Source of the DNA: Colivivens sp964452915
GTDB taxonomy: Bacteria; Bacteroidota; Bacteroidia; Bacteroidales; Bacteroidaceae
Reading direction: 5' to 3'
DNA: 38,846 nt
Assembly (NCBI GenBank): GCA_964452915.1
Contig: CAYVNW010000029.1
Span: forward strand, 1 to 38,846
The position numbers and the translations under genes were made by a program. Under the pieces are notes generated by a model. It was not told where the DNA came from. It worked only from the letters and a program-made list of their open reading frames with translations, and did no database searches. Below are positions 25,545 through 33,752 of this stretch, piece by piece (position 1 is the stretch's first letter; every line of letters starts with the position of its first letter).

Positions 25545-25577
25545 AAAGGAGTCTTCAGTTTTGAGGACTCCTTTTAT
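25545..25577 (+). terminator. Terminator after the OmpA-family gene
   Basis: AAAGGAGTC (25545-25553) and GACTCCTTT (25566-25574) pair perfectly around a short loop, and TTTTATT follows. The A-run on the other side would also let it act for lptB, which converges from the right. Confidence 0.8.
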
Positions 25578-25605
25578 TAGTTATAGCTGTGTTTTTATAT
25601 ACCTA

Positions 25606-26472
25606 TTATAAATCTTCTTCAGCCGCCTCTCTTAATTTCTTTTCCTCTATTAGCTGGAAGTCTTTTGGACGCAATATAAAGTTGCTTCCTAAATACTTGT
25701 CACGGACTATTTGATTGTCTGCAAGTTCTTGTGGAGTACCTTTAAATAGAATGCGACCTTCGAACAACAGATATGCTCTGTCGGTGATGCACAATGTCTC
25801 CTGTACATTATGGTCTGTGATTAAGATTCCAATATTGCGGTCCTTCAGTTTCCACACAATATATTGTATATCCTCTACGGCAATTGGGTCGACACCTGCA
25901 AACGGTTCATCCAACATTATAAATTTAGGATCGATGGCAAGGCAGCGTGCTATTTCACAACGCCTGCGTTCTCCACCCGACAGTTGGTTACCATTATTCT
26001 TTCTAACTTTCTGTAGGCGGAACTCGTCGAGCAGACTTTCCAACTTCTCGCGCTGATACTTGTGCGGTTTGCCTGTCATTTCCAACACGGTCATTATATT
26101 GTCCTCCACGCTCATCGTGCGGAATACTGATGCCTCTTGCGGTAAGTAGCCAACGCCTTGATGGGCACGCTTTGCCACAGGAAAGTTTGTTATCTCAAGG
26201 TCGTTGATGAATACACGTCCTGAATTAGCAACCACCAGTCCTGTCGTCATATAGAAGGATGTTGTCTTTCCGGCACCATTTGGACCGAGCAATCCCACGA
26301 TTTCTCCCTGACGTACATGAATCGATACGTCGTTCACAACTGTACGTTTTCCGTATGTTTTGAACAAATGACGGGTGTAAAGTGCCATATGGCTGTCAGA
26401 GTACTCAGGAATCTCCTGGTCGCCCGCATTTGTGAATTTGCTTGCAGATATATGTTCGTTTGTATTTGCCAT
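25606..26472 (-). CDS. lptB: LPS export ABC transporter ATP-binding protein
   Basis: The 288-residue ATPase has Walker A GPNGAGKT (63-70), signature LSGGERRR and Walker B FIMLDEPFAGVDP. The sequence TSFYMTTGLVVANSGRVFI and YLPQEASVFRTMSVEDNI is specific for LptB, which powers lipopolysaccharide transport to the outer membrane with LptF and LptG. The core begins at MALYTRHLFKTYGKR (residue 29); the first 28 residues are an extra polar N-terminus. I keep ATG 26472 because the promoter box TATCTTTG (26497-26504) places transcription just before it, but ATG 26388 would give a normal-length protein. Confidence 0.93.
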   Translation of the reverse strand: MANTNEHISASKFTNAGDQEIPEYSDSHMALYTRHLFKTYGKRTVVNDVSIHVRQGEIVGLLGPNGAGKTTSFYMTTGLVVANSGRVFINDLEITNFPVAKRAHQGVGYLPQEASVFRTMSVEDNIMTVLEMTGKPHKYQREKLESLLDEFRLQKVRKNNGNQLSGGERRRCEIARCLAIDPKFIMLDEPFAGVDPIAVEDIQYIVWKLKDRNIGILITDHNVQETLCITDRAYLLFEGRILFKGTPQELADNQIVRDKYLGSNFILRPKDFQLIEEKKLREAAEEDL

Positions 26473-26496
26473 GCTATAAAGTCATGTTTCAACATA

Positions 26497-26504
26497 CAAA
26501 GATA
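26497..26504 (-). promoter_or_regulatory. Promoter -7 box of lptB
   Basis: TATCTTTG on the minus strand matches TAnnTTTG, 24 bases before the ATG at 26472. No clear -33 box is seen. It is divergent to the mlaE promoter. Confidence 0.55.
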
Positions 26505-26577
26505 CGAATTATTGGTTGAAAAGCTGTTTTGACGCTGAAAAAAAACGCCAAAAACAATGGTATTGCCCTTTTTTCAT

Positions 26578-26585
26578 TAAATTTG
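26578..26585 (+). promoter_or_regulatory. Promoter -7 box of the mlaE/mlaF pair
   Basis: TAAATTTG is an exact TAnnTTTG match, 20 bases before the ATG at 26606. It rules out the longer upstream start at 26516. No well-placed -33 TTG is visible. Confidence 0.55.
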
Positions 26586-26605
26586 CAGGACAAAACAAAG
26601 ATACT

Positions 26606-27352
26606 ATGTTATCAATAAAGGGTGCATTGATTGGTTTGGGACGATATGTGCTGTTGATGGGTCGTGTACATACGCGGCCTGACAGATGGCGTATGTTTTT
26701 CCGCCAATATGTAACTGAGATGTTTCAGTTAGGATACAATTCCATAGGAATCGTACTGATCATATCGTTCTTTATAGGCGCTGTCATCTGTTTGCAGATA
26801 AAACTGAATATTCAGAGCCCATGGATGCCGCGCATGGTTGTCGGGTACACCACTCGTGAGATAATGCTGTTGGAGTTCTCCTCGTCAATCATGTGCCTGA
26901 TATTAGCCGGAAAGGTCGGATCGAATATAGCGTCCGAACTTGGAACAATGCGTATCACACAACAAATAGATGCTCTGGATATCATGGGTGTCAATTCAGC
27001 CAACTATCTGATCCTCCCGAAGGTTCTTGGATTGATGACCATAATGCCTATTTTGGTAACTTTCAGTGTAGCATCGGGCATCGTTGGCGCGTATTGTACA
27101 TCGCTGTTGGGAACTACCACGGTGTCTGAACTGACCGAAGGATTCAGGTACGAGTTCAACCAGTGGTTTTTCTGGTGCGGCATCATAAAGGCTGTAGTTT
27201 ATTCGTTTATAATAACTACCGTTTCATCTTATAAGGGCTATACTGTAGAAGGAGGTTCAGTAGAAGTGGGAAAGGCAAGTACTGACGCTGTAGTATCAAG
27301 CAGCGTGCTGATTTTGTTTACAGATGTTTTCTTGACGCAGATTTTGACATGA
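26606..27352 (+). CDS. MlaE-family ABC transporter permease
   Basis: The 248-residue integral membrane protein has about five hydrophobic segments. The family signature is in the middle: REIMLLEFSSSIMCLILAGKVGSNIASELGTMRITQQIDALDIMGVNS. MlaE permeases move phospholipids between the two membranes of the envelope. The start is the ATG at 26606 (MLSIKGALIGLGRYV), set by the promoter box and the start of similarity. It overlaps the ATPase gene by four bases (ATGA). The MCE-domain partner (MlaD) is not in the adjacent positions and may be elsewhere. Confidence 0.9.
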   Translation: MLSIKGALIGLGRYVLLMGRVHTRPDRWRMFFRQYVTEMFQLGYNSIGIVLIISFFIGAVICLQIKLNIQSPWMPRMVVGYTTREIMLLEFSSSIMCLILAGKVGSNIASELGTMRITQQIDALDIMGVNSANYLILPKVLGLMTIMPILVTFSVASGIVGAYCTSLLGTTTVSELTEGFRYEFNQWFFWCGIIKAVVYSFIITTVSSYKGYTVEGGSVEVGKASTDAVVSSSVLILFTDVFLTQILT

Positions 27353-28116
27353 TAAAAGTAGAGCACTTGTTCAAGTCTTTCGATGACAAAATGGTGTTGA
27401 AAGACATAAATGCAGAATTCGACAATGGTAAGGTGAACTTGATAATCGGCCAGAGCGGATCGGGCAAGACTGTGTTTATGAATAATATTGTAGGTTTGTT
27501 AGAACCCGACAAAGGATCCATATACTATGACGACCGTGACTTTGTGCATATGAGCAAAAAGGAAAAGTCGTTGCTGAGAAGAGAAATGGGCATGATATTT
27601 CAAAGTGCAGCTCTGTTCGATTCAATGTCGGTACTCGACAACGTGATGTTTCCTCTAAACATGTTCAGTGACAAACCTTATGAAGACAGGGTGAAAAGAG
27701 CAGAGTATTGCCTTGGGCGTGTGAATCTTGCAGGTACAGGCGAAAAGTTCCCGAAAGAATTAAGTGGCGGAATGCAGAAACGTGTAGCTATAGCAAGAGC
27801 TATCTCGCTTGCACCCAAATACCTCTTTTGCGATGAGCCAAATTCGGGGCTCGACCCAAAGACAAGCATTGTGATAGACGACTTGATATCGGGAATTACT
27901 CATGAAGACAACATAACCACCGTGGTGAATACTCACGATATGAATTCCGTGATGGGGATCGGAGAAAACATAATATTCATTTGTGAGGGTAGGGCAGAGT
28001 GGCAAGGCTCAAACAAGGATATTATGGATGCTGATAATAAAAAACTAGATGATTTCATTTTCGCTTCCGACATTTTACGTCAGGTTAAGATGGCGCATGA
28101 CGAGGCAAAGCAATAA
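27349..28116 (+). CDS. MlaF-type ABC transporter ATP-binding protein
   Basis: The 255-residue ATPase has Walker A GQSGSGKT (34-41), signature LSGGMQKRVAIARAI and Walker B YLFCDEPNSGLDPKTS. The sequence after Walker B (IVIDDLISGITHEDNITTVVNTHDM) is as in MlaF/Ttg2A proteins. It drives the permease encoded just before it, with which it overlaps by four bases. The probable role is phospholipid trafficking between the membranes. No hairpin is evident in the 39 bases before the promoter of the next gene. Confidence 0.92.
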   Translation: MIKVEHLFKSFDDKMVLKDINAEFDNGKVNLIIGQSGSGKTVFMNNIVGLLEPDKGSIYYDDRDFVHMSKKEKSLLRREMGMIFQSAALFDSMSVLDNVMFPLNMFSDKPYEDRVKRAEYCLGRVNLAGTGEKFPKELSGGMQKRVAIARAISLAPKYLFCDEPNSGLDPKTSIVIDDLISGITHEDNITTVVNTHDMNSVMGIGENIIFICEGRAEWQGSNKDIMDADNKKLDDFIFASDILRQVKMAHDEAKQ

Positions 28117-28128
28117 AAAGTGATGTCG

Positions 28129-28162
28129 TTGCTGCGTAATTCATATTTTATTTGTAACTTTG
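28129..28162 (+). promoter_or_regulatory. Promoter of the trigger factor gene
   Basis: The -7 box TAACTTTG (28155-28162) matches TAnnTTTG. A TTG at 28129-28131 is 23 bases upstream, slightly far for a -33 box. The start codon chosen for the gene is 42 bases downstream. Confidence 0.5.
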
Positions 28163-28204
28163 CAATCCGAATGCGTAAAAACAATAAAACAATATATAGA
28201 AAAG

Positions 28205-29539
28205 ATGAATATTACATTGGAAAAAGTCGACGCGGTAAATGCTGTCATTACAGTTGCGATCGCTCCCGACGATTATGCAGAGAACTATAAAAAGGCATTA
28301 AAGGAATTCAGAAAACAAGCAAACATGCCTGGCTTCCGTAAAGGAATGGTTCCTGAGGGGTTAATAAAGAAACAATACGGCACTTCAATTCTTGCAGATG
28401 AAATAAACAAATTGTTGCAGGAAAAATTGTATGATTATATACGCGACAACAAAGTAAATATGCTTGGCGAGCCTCTTCCGACAGAAGATAATAATTCGAA
28501 TGTTATTGCTGAAGGTAACTCGTTCAATTTCAAATTTGAAATCGCACTTGCTCCGGAGTTCAACGTAGAATTGTCTAAAGACGACAAATTGACTTATTAT
28601 GAAGTAGAAGTAAGCGATGATATGGTGAACAGCCAAATAAATATGTACCGTCAACGTGGCGGAAGCTACCAGAAGGTAGATTCATACCAGGAAAACGATA
28701 TGGTGAAGGGTATCATTACCGAACTTGATAAAGAAGAGGTGATTAATGAAGAAGGAGTTGTGCTGTTGCCTAAGTATTTCAAAAATGAGGAACAGAAGGC
28801 TCTGTTCGCTGATGCTAAGGTAAATGACACAGTAAAATTCAATCCGTCTGTCGCATATGATAATAATGAGGCTGAGTTGTCGTCACTTTTGAGAATTGAC
28901 AAGGAGAAACTTGCCGAGCATAAGGGTGACTTCAATTTCAAAATATCAGAAATCACTCGGTTTGTTCCGGGAGATTTGGATGAGAAACTGTTCAGGCAGG
29001 TTTATCCGGATGGCAGTGTGAAGACTCCTGAAGAATTCACAGCAAAGATTCGTGAGGCTATTGAGGAGCAGTTTAAGAAAGATGCTGACTATCGATTTAT
29101 AATTGATGCCCGCAAATATATTACTGATAAAATCGGTAAGTTACAATTCCCTGATGAGAAGCTGAAAAAAATCATGCTTGCGAATACTAAGGGCGATGAA
29201 AAGAAAGTCGAAGACAACTATGATTTAAGCATTAATGAACTGACTTGGCATCTGATAAAGGAGAAGCTGGTTGAGCAGACTGGCGTGAAAGTTGACGACA
29301 AGGATGTTATTGAGATGGGTAAGGAAGTTACACGTATGCAATTCGCTCAGTATGGAATGTTCAATGTCCCTGCTGAAATGCTCGACAATGCGGTCAAGGA
29401 AATGATGACAAAGCGTGAGACTGTGGACAACCTAATTGACAGATGCATAGAAATGAAACTCGGAACAGTGCTGAAGGAGAAGGTTACATTGGACGTGAAG
29501 AAGGTTAGTGCTGAAGAATTCAACAAGCTGTTCGAATGA
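28205..29539 (+). CDS. tig: Trigger factor (ribosome-associated chaperone)
   Basis: The 444-residue protein starts at ATG 28205 (MNITLEKVDAVNAVITV). The ribosome-binding signature GFRKGMVP is at about residues 40-47. The middle segment has the position of the FKBP-like prolyl isomerase domain (QENDMVKGIITELDKEEVINEEG), though weakly conserved, as is common in Bacteroidota. The long helical C-terminal cradle ends with KVSAEEFNKLFE. It binds nascent chains at the exit tunnel. In many relatives it directly precedes clpP and clpX; here two other genes come between. Confidence 0.93.
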   Translation: MNITLEKVDAVNAVITVAIAPDDYAENYKKALKEFRKQANMPGFRKGMVPEGLIKKQYGTSILADEINKLLQEKLYDYIRDNKVNMLGEPLPTEDNNSNVIAEGNSFNFKFEIALAPEFNVELSKDDKLTYYEVEVSDDMVNSQINMYRQRGGSYQKVDSYQENDMVKGIITELDKEEVINEEGVVLLPKYFKNEEQKALFADAKVNDTVKFNPSVAYDNNEAELSSLLRIDKEKLAEHKGDFNFKISEITRFVPGDLDEKLFRQVYPDGSVKTPEEFTAKIREAIEEQFKKDADYRFIIDARKYITDKIGKLQFPDEKLKKIMLANTKGDEKKVEDNYDLSINELTWHLIKEKLVEQTGVKVDDKDVIEMGKEVTRMQFAQYGMFNVPAEMLDNAVKEMMTKRETVDNLIDRCIEMKLGTVLKEKVTLDVKKVSAEEFNKLFE

Positions 29540-29568
29540 TAGTATGAACTAATGAAAAATAATAAATG

Positions 29569-29597
29569 AGGATCGTCGGAGGGCGATCCTTTTTATT
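29569..29597 (+). terminator. Terminator after trigger factor
   Basis: AGGATCG (29569-29575) and CGATCCT (29584-29590) form a perfect 7-bp stem with an 8-base loop, followed by TTTTATTTT. It separates tig from the next transcription unit. Confidence 0.82.
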
Positions 29598-29613
29598 TTA
29601 TTCATATTTTCTT

Positions 29614-29643
29614 TTGTTTTCTCAAAAGATATATGTATCTTTG
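29614..29643 (+). promoter_or_regulatory. Promoter of the DUF6057/PD40 pair
   Basis: The -7 box TATCTTTG (29636-29643) and TTG at 29614-29616 are 19 bases apart, the consensus arrangement. The ATG at 29664 is 20 bases downstream. Confidence 0.7.
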
Positions 29644-29663
29644 GAAAACATTTACATCTCTGT

Positions 29664-31478
29664 ATGAACAAACTATTATACACATACCTGCCGTTTACAT
29701 TGTTTGCTGTTTTTGCATTCGTGTATTTGGCGTTAACGTCGCAAGACATCTTCTTTGTTTCACAAAGTCAGGACATGTTCGTTTATGACGAGTTATATTT
29801 CAATACAATTGCTGAGTCACCGGGATTTTTGACTCCATATGCAGGCAGTTTCCTTACTCAATTCGCGTATTATCCATTGTTGGGCATCTTAATCTTTGTG
29901 TTGTTGCTTACCGGATTGTCGGTTTTATCAGCATGGGCGTTTAAGTTGCCACGTAAAATCTTTTTCATCGCATTACTGCCCGCTTTGTTCCTGTTGATGT
30001 TTGTGATGCGTTGGGATTATGGCATATTCACGTTCCGCCACTACGGAAATCTTTACTCGGCCATCTTGGGACTTATTGCTTCTGTTACCATTACAGGCAT
30101 TTATGTACGAATGAAGAATAGTATAGCACGCTATGTATGGCAAATCCTGACGGTAGTTGTTCTTTATCCGTTTTTAGGTTGCTTTGTTTTGCTGTCATCC
30201 TTATTGTCTGTTCTGATGGATTTGTTGGTTCTCAGACGATTCAACTTGGTTCTTACGATTGTGTCTGTGATTGTGCTGATATTCACTCCAATAATTGAAG
30301 TCCGTTTGTTCTTCATCAGTTTCAATACAGTATATATGTGGGAAGCAGGTCTGCCGTATCTCGATTTCTACGAGGACTCAAGTCAAATATTGCCATTATA
30401 TCTCTCGATAGTGTCTGTCGCATGTTTGCCTGCGTACGCCATGGTTGTGAAAACATGGAATGTGAGGTGGTGTGCCATAGTTTCTGCCACATGTTCGGTT
30501 ATAGTAGCCGCTTGTGTGGTTGGTTGTGCGAACAAAGATTCTAATTTCCATACATTGATTGCCGTTGAACATGCATATGAAAATGGTGACACCGATAAAG
30601 TACTAATGTTGTGCACATCTCAAGAACGGCCCATTCGCGCTCTCATTATGTACCGTAATATCGAATTGTACAAAAGGAGGGAATTGCTCGATAAAATGTT
30701 CCAGTATTCTTGGGTTGCAGATACAATTGTATCAAAGAACGAAAGTATGAACACAATGATTGTGGGTCCAAGGGTGTGTGAGGAATATACATTCTGGAAC
30801 TTCTCTTATCGATGGGCAATGGAACGTTTTGTGAAGTATAAACCAACATATGTAGATACAAAAATAATGGCAAAGGATTGTGTGTACAACAAAGAATCTG
30901 CTTTGGCTGACAAATATCTCTCGAAGTTGGAGCACACATTATTTTATAGCGACTGGGCTGAAAGTCAGCGCAGATTGCTTGACCCGAAAGTAATAGAGGA
31001 AGACAGTATATACAAACTGCATACACAAATCTTTGTGGTTCCTGATGGCGCGTTGGATAATACTCAATTCTGTGAATACATGTTGTTGAAGCATTTTCAG
31101 AAAGTGTTTGTCATGACACCTGAGCGAGCCATTCTTAGTCTTGCCGCTGCAATGGAGGCAGGTAATGAGGAGCTGTTTTGGCAAGTTACTCTCGCAGAAT
31201 TCAAACAGCATCGTGATGAACCAATGCCGAAGCATGTACAGGAAGCTGCCCTGCTGTTTGCATTCAAGCGAAACAATCCGGCTCTGATGGAACAAATAAA
31301 ACTGATGGTAGGCAAAGATGGCAGTGTGTGCCAACAGTTTGAGCGAAACCAAGATTTAATCGCACGTTTGCTTTCCCAACCTACTCAACAGGATGTCATG
31401 ACTTTGCGCAGTATTTGTGCGGGCACATATTGGAGTTACTACTTCTATGATTTACGACAAACTACTATATACGACTAA
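29664..31478 (+). CDS. DUF6057-like polytopic membrane protein
   Basis: The 604-residue protein has about eight hydrophobic segments in its first 290 residues (FTLFAVFAFVYLAL, LLGILIFVLLLTGLSVLSAW, FFIALLPALFLLMFVM and others). A soluble C-terminal half of about 300 residues follows, rich in helices with repeat-like spacing (AVEHAYENGDTDKVLMLC, AAMEAGNEELFWQVTLAEF). The overall layout is that of the Bacteroidota family DUF6057; the name is from recollection and should be treated as tentative. Its function is unknown. The PD40 lipoprotein gene follows after 12 bases, so the two probably form one operon and may work together in the envelope. Confidence 0.72.
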   Translation: MNKLLYTYLPFTLFAVFAFVYLALTSQDIFFVSQSQDMFVYDELYFNTIAESPGFLTPYAGSFLTQFAYYPLLGILIFVLLLTGLSVLSAWAFKLPRKIFFIALLPALFLLMFVMRWDYGIFTFRHYGNLYSAILGLIASVTITGIYVRMKNSIARYVWQILTVVVLYPFLGCFVLLSSLLSVLMDLLVLRRFNLVLTIVSVIVLIFTPIIEVRLFFISFNTVYMWEAGLPYLDFYEDSSQILPLYLSIVSVACLPAYAMVVKTWNVRWCAIVSATCSVIVAACVVGCANKDSNFHTLIAVEHAYENGDTDKVLMLCTSQERPIRALIMYRNIELYKRRELLDKMFQYSWVADTIVSKNESMNTMIVGPRVCEEYTFWNFSYRWAMERFVKYKPTYVDTKIMAKDCVYNKESALADKYLSKLEHTLFYSDWAESQRRLLDPKVIEEDSIYKLHTQIFVVPDGALDNTQFCEYMLLKHFQKVFVMTPERAILSLAAAMEAGNEELFWQVTLAEFKQHRDEPMPKHVQEAALLFAFKRNNPALMEQIKLMVGKDGSVCQQFERNQDLIARLLSQPTQQDVMTLRSICAGTYWSYYFYDLRQTTIYD

Positions 31479-31490
31479 TAAAATGAGACT

Positions 31491-32996
31491 ATGAGGAAGT
31501 ATTTGATAAAAGCAATATTGTTTGTGGGGATAATTGCTGTTGCCGCTTGCGGACCCAGTGTGCCTGATGATGCTGTAAAGAACAACAGGGATGTTTCCAT
31601 TTTCCCAGACTATACGGATGTTACTATACCTTATAATATAGCACCTCTAAATTTCCATGTGAATGATGAGGCTGATGATTATGTGGAAGTAGTAAGTGGC
31701 AATAAGGGGACTGAGTTGGTCGTTGGAGGACAAGACGCACAATTCGATGTGGACGATTGGCATACATTGCTTGAGGCAAACAAAGGCGAAACTCTTTCTG
31801 TGACTGTCTATGCGAAAACAAATGGCAAATGGGAACAATTCAATCCTTTCACTATAACGGTTGCTGAGGATCCTATAGATGATTACATCTCATACCGCTA
31901 TATTGAACCAGGCTATCAGAATTATAGCGAACTGTCAATATGCCAGCGCAACATCACTGATTTCGATGAGTCGATAATATTTTCCAATAAAACATTGTCC
32001 GAAACAGACCCTGTAACAGAGTACCAGTGTATTAATTGTCACTCGTACCAAAACTACCATACCGACAACTTCCAATTCCACATTCGTCAGTACAAGGGTG
32101 GTACGATGATTGTACATAATGGAAAACCCGAGAAGTTCAACCTTAAGACCGACTCGACGATAGCTTCTGGAGTTTATCCGGCATGGCATCCAGTCGAACC
32201 TATAATCGCTTATTCCGTTAACAATACGGTACAAGCATTCTTGATAAAGGACACAAATCACAAAATAGAGGTAATGGACACATTGAGTGACTTGATATTG
32301 TATTATGTTGATACCAACCAAGTTCAGATAGTTCAAAATACTATTGACTCGTATGAGACTTTCCCTTCGTGGTCGCCAGATGGCAAATACCTTTATTATT
32401 GCTCTGCTTATTATCCAATAGCTGGCAAGAATCATCATTATGACCTTGGTAACAATTATGATAAAATCCAGTATGATATAATCCGTCAGTCGTTTGACGT
32501 GAAAACACGATTGTTAGGAGCCCCAGATACTATATACAGGGCAAGTGTGATTGGAAAGAGTGCTGTTCAGCCACGAATCAATCCTGACGGACGGTACATG
32601 CTATTCTCCATGTCCGACTATGGGTATTTCCATGTTCATCATTTCGGAAGTGACTTGTATGTAATGAATTTAACAACGGGTAAGGTGCGTCCTCTTAAAT
32701 CAATTAATAGTAACGATGCAGAAAGCTATCATTCCTGGAGCAGTAACGGACGATGGATTCTATTCAGTACACGAAGAGAGGACGGAACGTATACACGGCT
32801 CTATATAGGTTATTTCGACAAGAATGGAAAAGACTACAAAGCATTTGCTCTTCCGCAGAAAGATCCTTTGTACAACAAGAAGCTGATGAAGAGCTTCAAT
32901 GTCCCTGAGTTTATGGTTGAGCCGGTGCGGATTTCTGCACGCGAACTGGCCGGCGCAGCAGATAAAGAGGCAAAGTCGGCAAAATTATATAAATAA
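31491..32996 (+). CDS. PD40/TolB-like beta-propeller lipoprotein with a CxxCH motif
   Basis: The 501-residue product is exported: MRKYLIKAILFVGIIAVAACGPS ends in a lipobox with acylated Cys at residue 20. In the second half repeats such as FPSWSPDGKYLYYCSAY, QPRINPDGRYMLFSMSDYG and YHSWSSNGRWILFST are PD40/TolB-type propeller blades. Between the signal and the propeller lies CINCHS (about residues 180-185), a perfect c-type haem attachment motif CxxCH. Whether haem is bound is not known; a distal Met or His ligand cannot be named. The function is unrecognised. It probably acts with the membrane protein encoded just upstream. Confidence 0.78.
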   Translation: MRKYLIKAILFVGIIAVAACGPSVPDDAVKNNRDVSIFPDYTDVTIPYNIAPLNFHVNDEADDYVEVVSGNKGTELVVGGQDAQFDVDDWHTLLEANKGETLSVTVYAKTNGKWEQFNPFTITVAEDPIDDYISYRYIEPGYQNYSELSICQRNITDFDESIIFSNKTLSETDPVTEYQCINCHSYQNYHTDNFQFHIRQYKGGTMIVHNGKPEKFNLKTDSTIASGVYPAWHPVEPIIAYSVNNTVQAFLIKDTNHKIEVMDTLSDLILYYVDTNQVQIVQNTIDSYETFPSWSPDGKYLYYCSAYYPIAGKNHHYDLGNNYDKIQYDIIRQSFDVKTRLLGAPDTIYRASVIGKSAVQPRINPDGRYMLFSMSDYGYFHVHHFGSDLYVMNLTTGKVRPLKSINSNDAESYHSWSSNGRWILFSTRREDGTYTRLYIGYFDKNGKDYKAFALPQKDPLYNKKLMKSFNVPEFMVEPVRISARELAGAADKEAKSAKLYK

Positions 32997-33009
32997 TAAC
33001 ATTGAGAGT

Positions 33010-33039
33010 TTGGAGATATCAAAATTTTTTATACCTTTG
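33010..33039 (+). promoter_or_regulatory. Promoter of clpP-clpX
   Basis: The -7 box TACCTTTG (33032-33039) and TTG at 33010-33012 are 19 bases apart. Transcription should begin near 33046, giving a leader of about 26 nt that contains the strong ribosome-binding site. Confidence 0.7.
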
Positions 33040-33059
33040 TTTAATAAACAATTTTATAT

Positions 33060-33066
33060 AGGAGGA
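33060..33066 (+). promoter_or_regulatory. Strong Shine-Dalgarno sequence of clpP
   Basis: AGGAGGA ends 5 bases before the ATG at 33072. It is the most complete Shine-Dalgarno sequence I found before a start codon in this window; the neighbours use A-rich leaders instead. Confidence 0.7.
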
Positions 33067-33071
33067 ATAAA

Positions 33072-33752
33072 ATGAAGATGAACATGTTTGAAGATTTTCA
33101 AAAGTACGCAACCAAACATAGTGGAATAAACAGCCAGGTGTTTGATGATGTGGTCAAAGCACAAGCCGGATACCTTAATCCATATATATTGGAAGAGCGT
33201 CAGTTGAATGTGACACAACTCGACGTTTTCTCGCGTTTGATGATGGACCGTATAATTTTTCTTGGTACTGAAATCAATGATTATACGGCTAATGTGTTAC
33301 AGGCTCAAATGCTTTACCTTGACTCGGTTGACTCCGGTAAGGACATCAGTGTCTATATCAACTCTCCGGGCGGCAGTGTAAGTGCCGGTCTGGGTATCTA
33401 CGATACTATGCAGTATATAAACAGTGATGTACAAACCATTTGTACCGGAATGGCAGCGTCGATGGCTGCCGTGCTGTTGGTCGCAGGTAAGGAAGGCAAA
33501 CGTAGTGCTTTGCCTCATAGCCGTATTATGATCCACCAACCGATGGGTGGCGCACAAGGACAGGCAAGTGATATTGAAATTACTGCCAGAGAGATCCAAA
33601 AACTAAAAAAAGAACTCTACACAATCATAGCCGAACACTCTCACCAACCATATGATAAAGTATGGGCTGATTCCGATCGTGACTATTGGATGACATCGGA
33701 AGAGGCAAAGGAGTATGGCATGATAGATAAGGTCTTGATACGTAAGAAATAA
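33072..33752 (+). CDS. clpP: ATP-dependent Clp protease proteolytic subunit
   Basis: In this 226-residue serine protease the triad is visible: S130 in TGMAASMA, H155 in RIMIHQP and probably D204 in SDRDYWM. INSPGGSVSAGLGIYDTMQ is the family core. It forms the proteolytic chamber for ClpX. It is about 30 residues longer than typical proteobacterial ClpP at the N-terminus (MKMNMFEDFQKYATKHSGI), which is usual in this phylum. A second ATG at codon 3 is possible. Its stop shares one base with the clpX start (TAATG), so the two are translationally coupled. Confidence 0.95.
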   Translation: MKMNMFEDFQKYATKHSGINSQVFDDVVKAQAGYLNPYILEERQLNVTQLDVFSRLMMDRIIFLGTEINDYTANVLQAQMLYLDSVDSGKDISVYINSPGGSVSAGLGIYDTMQYINSDVQTICTGMAASMAAVLLVAGKEGKRSALPHSRIMIHQPMGGAQGQASDIEITAREIQKLKKELYTIIAEHSHQPYDKVWADSDRDYWMTSEEAKEYGMIDKVLIRKK

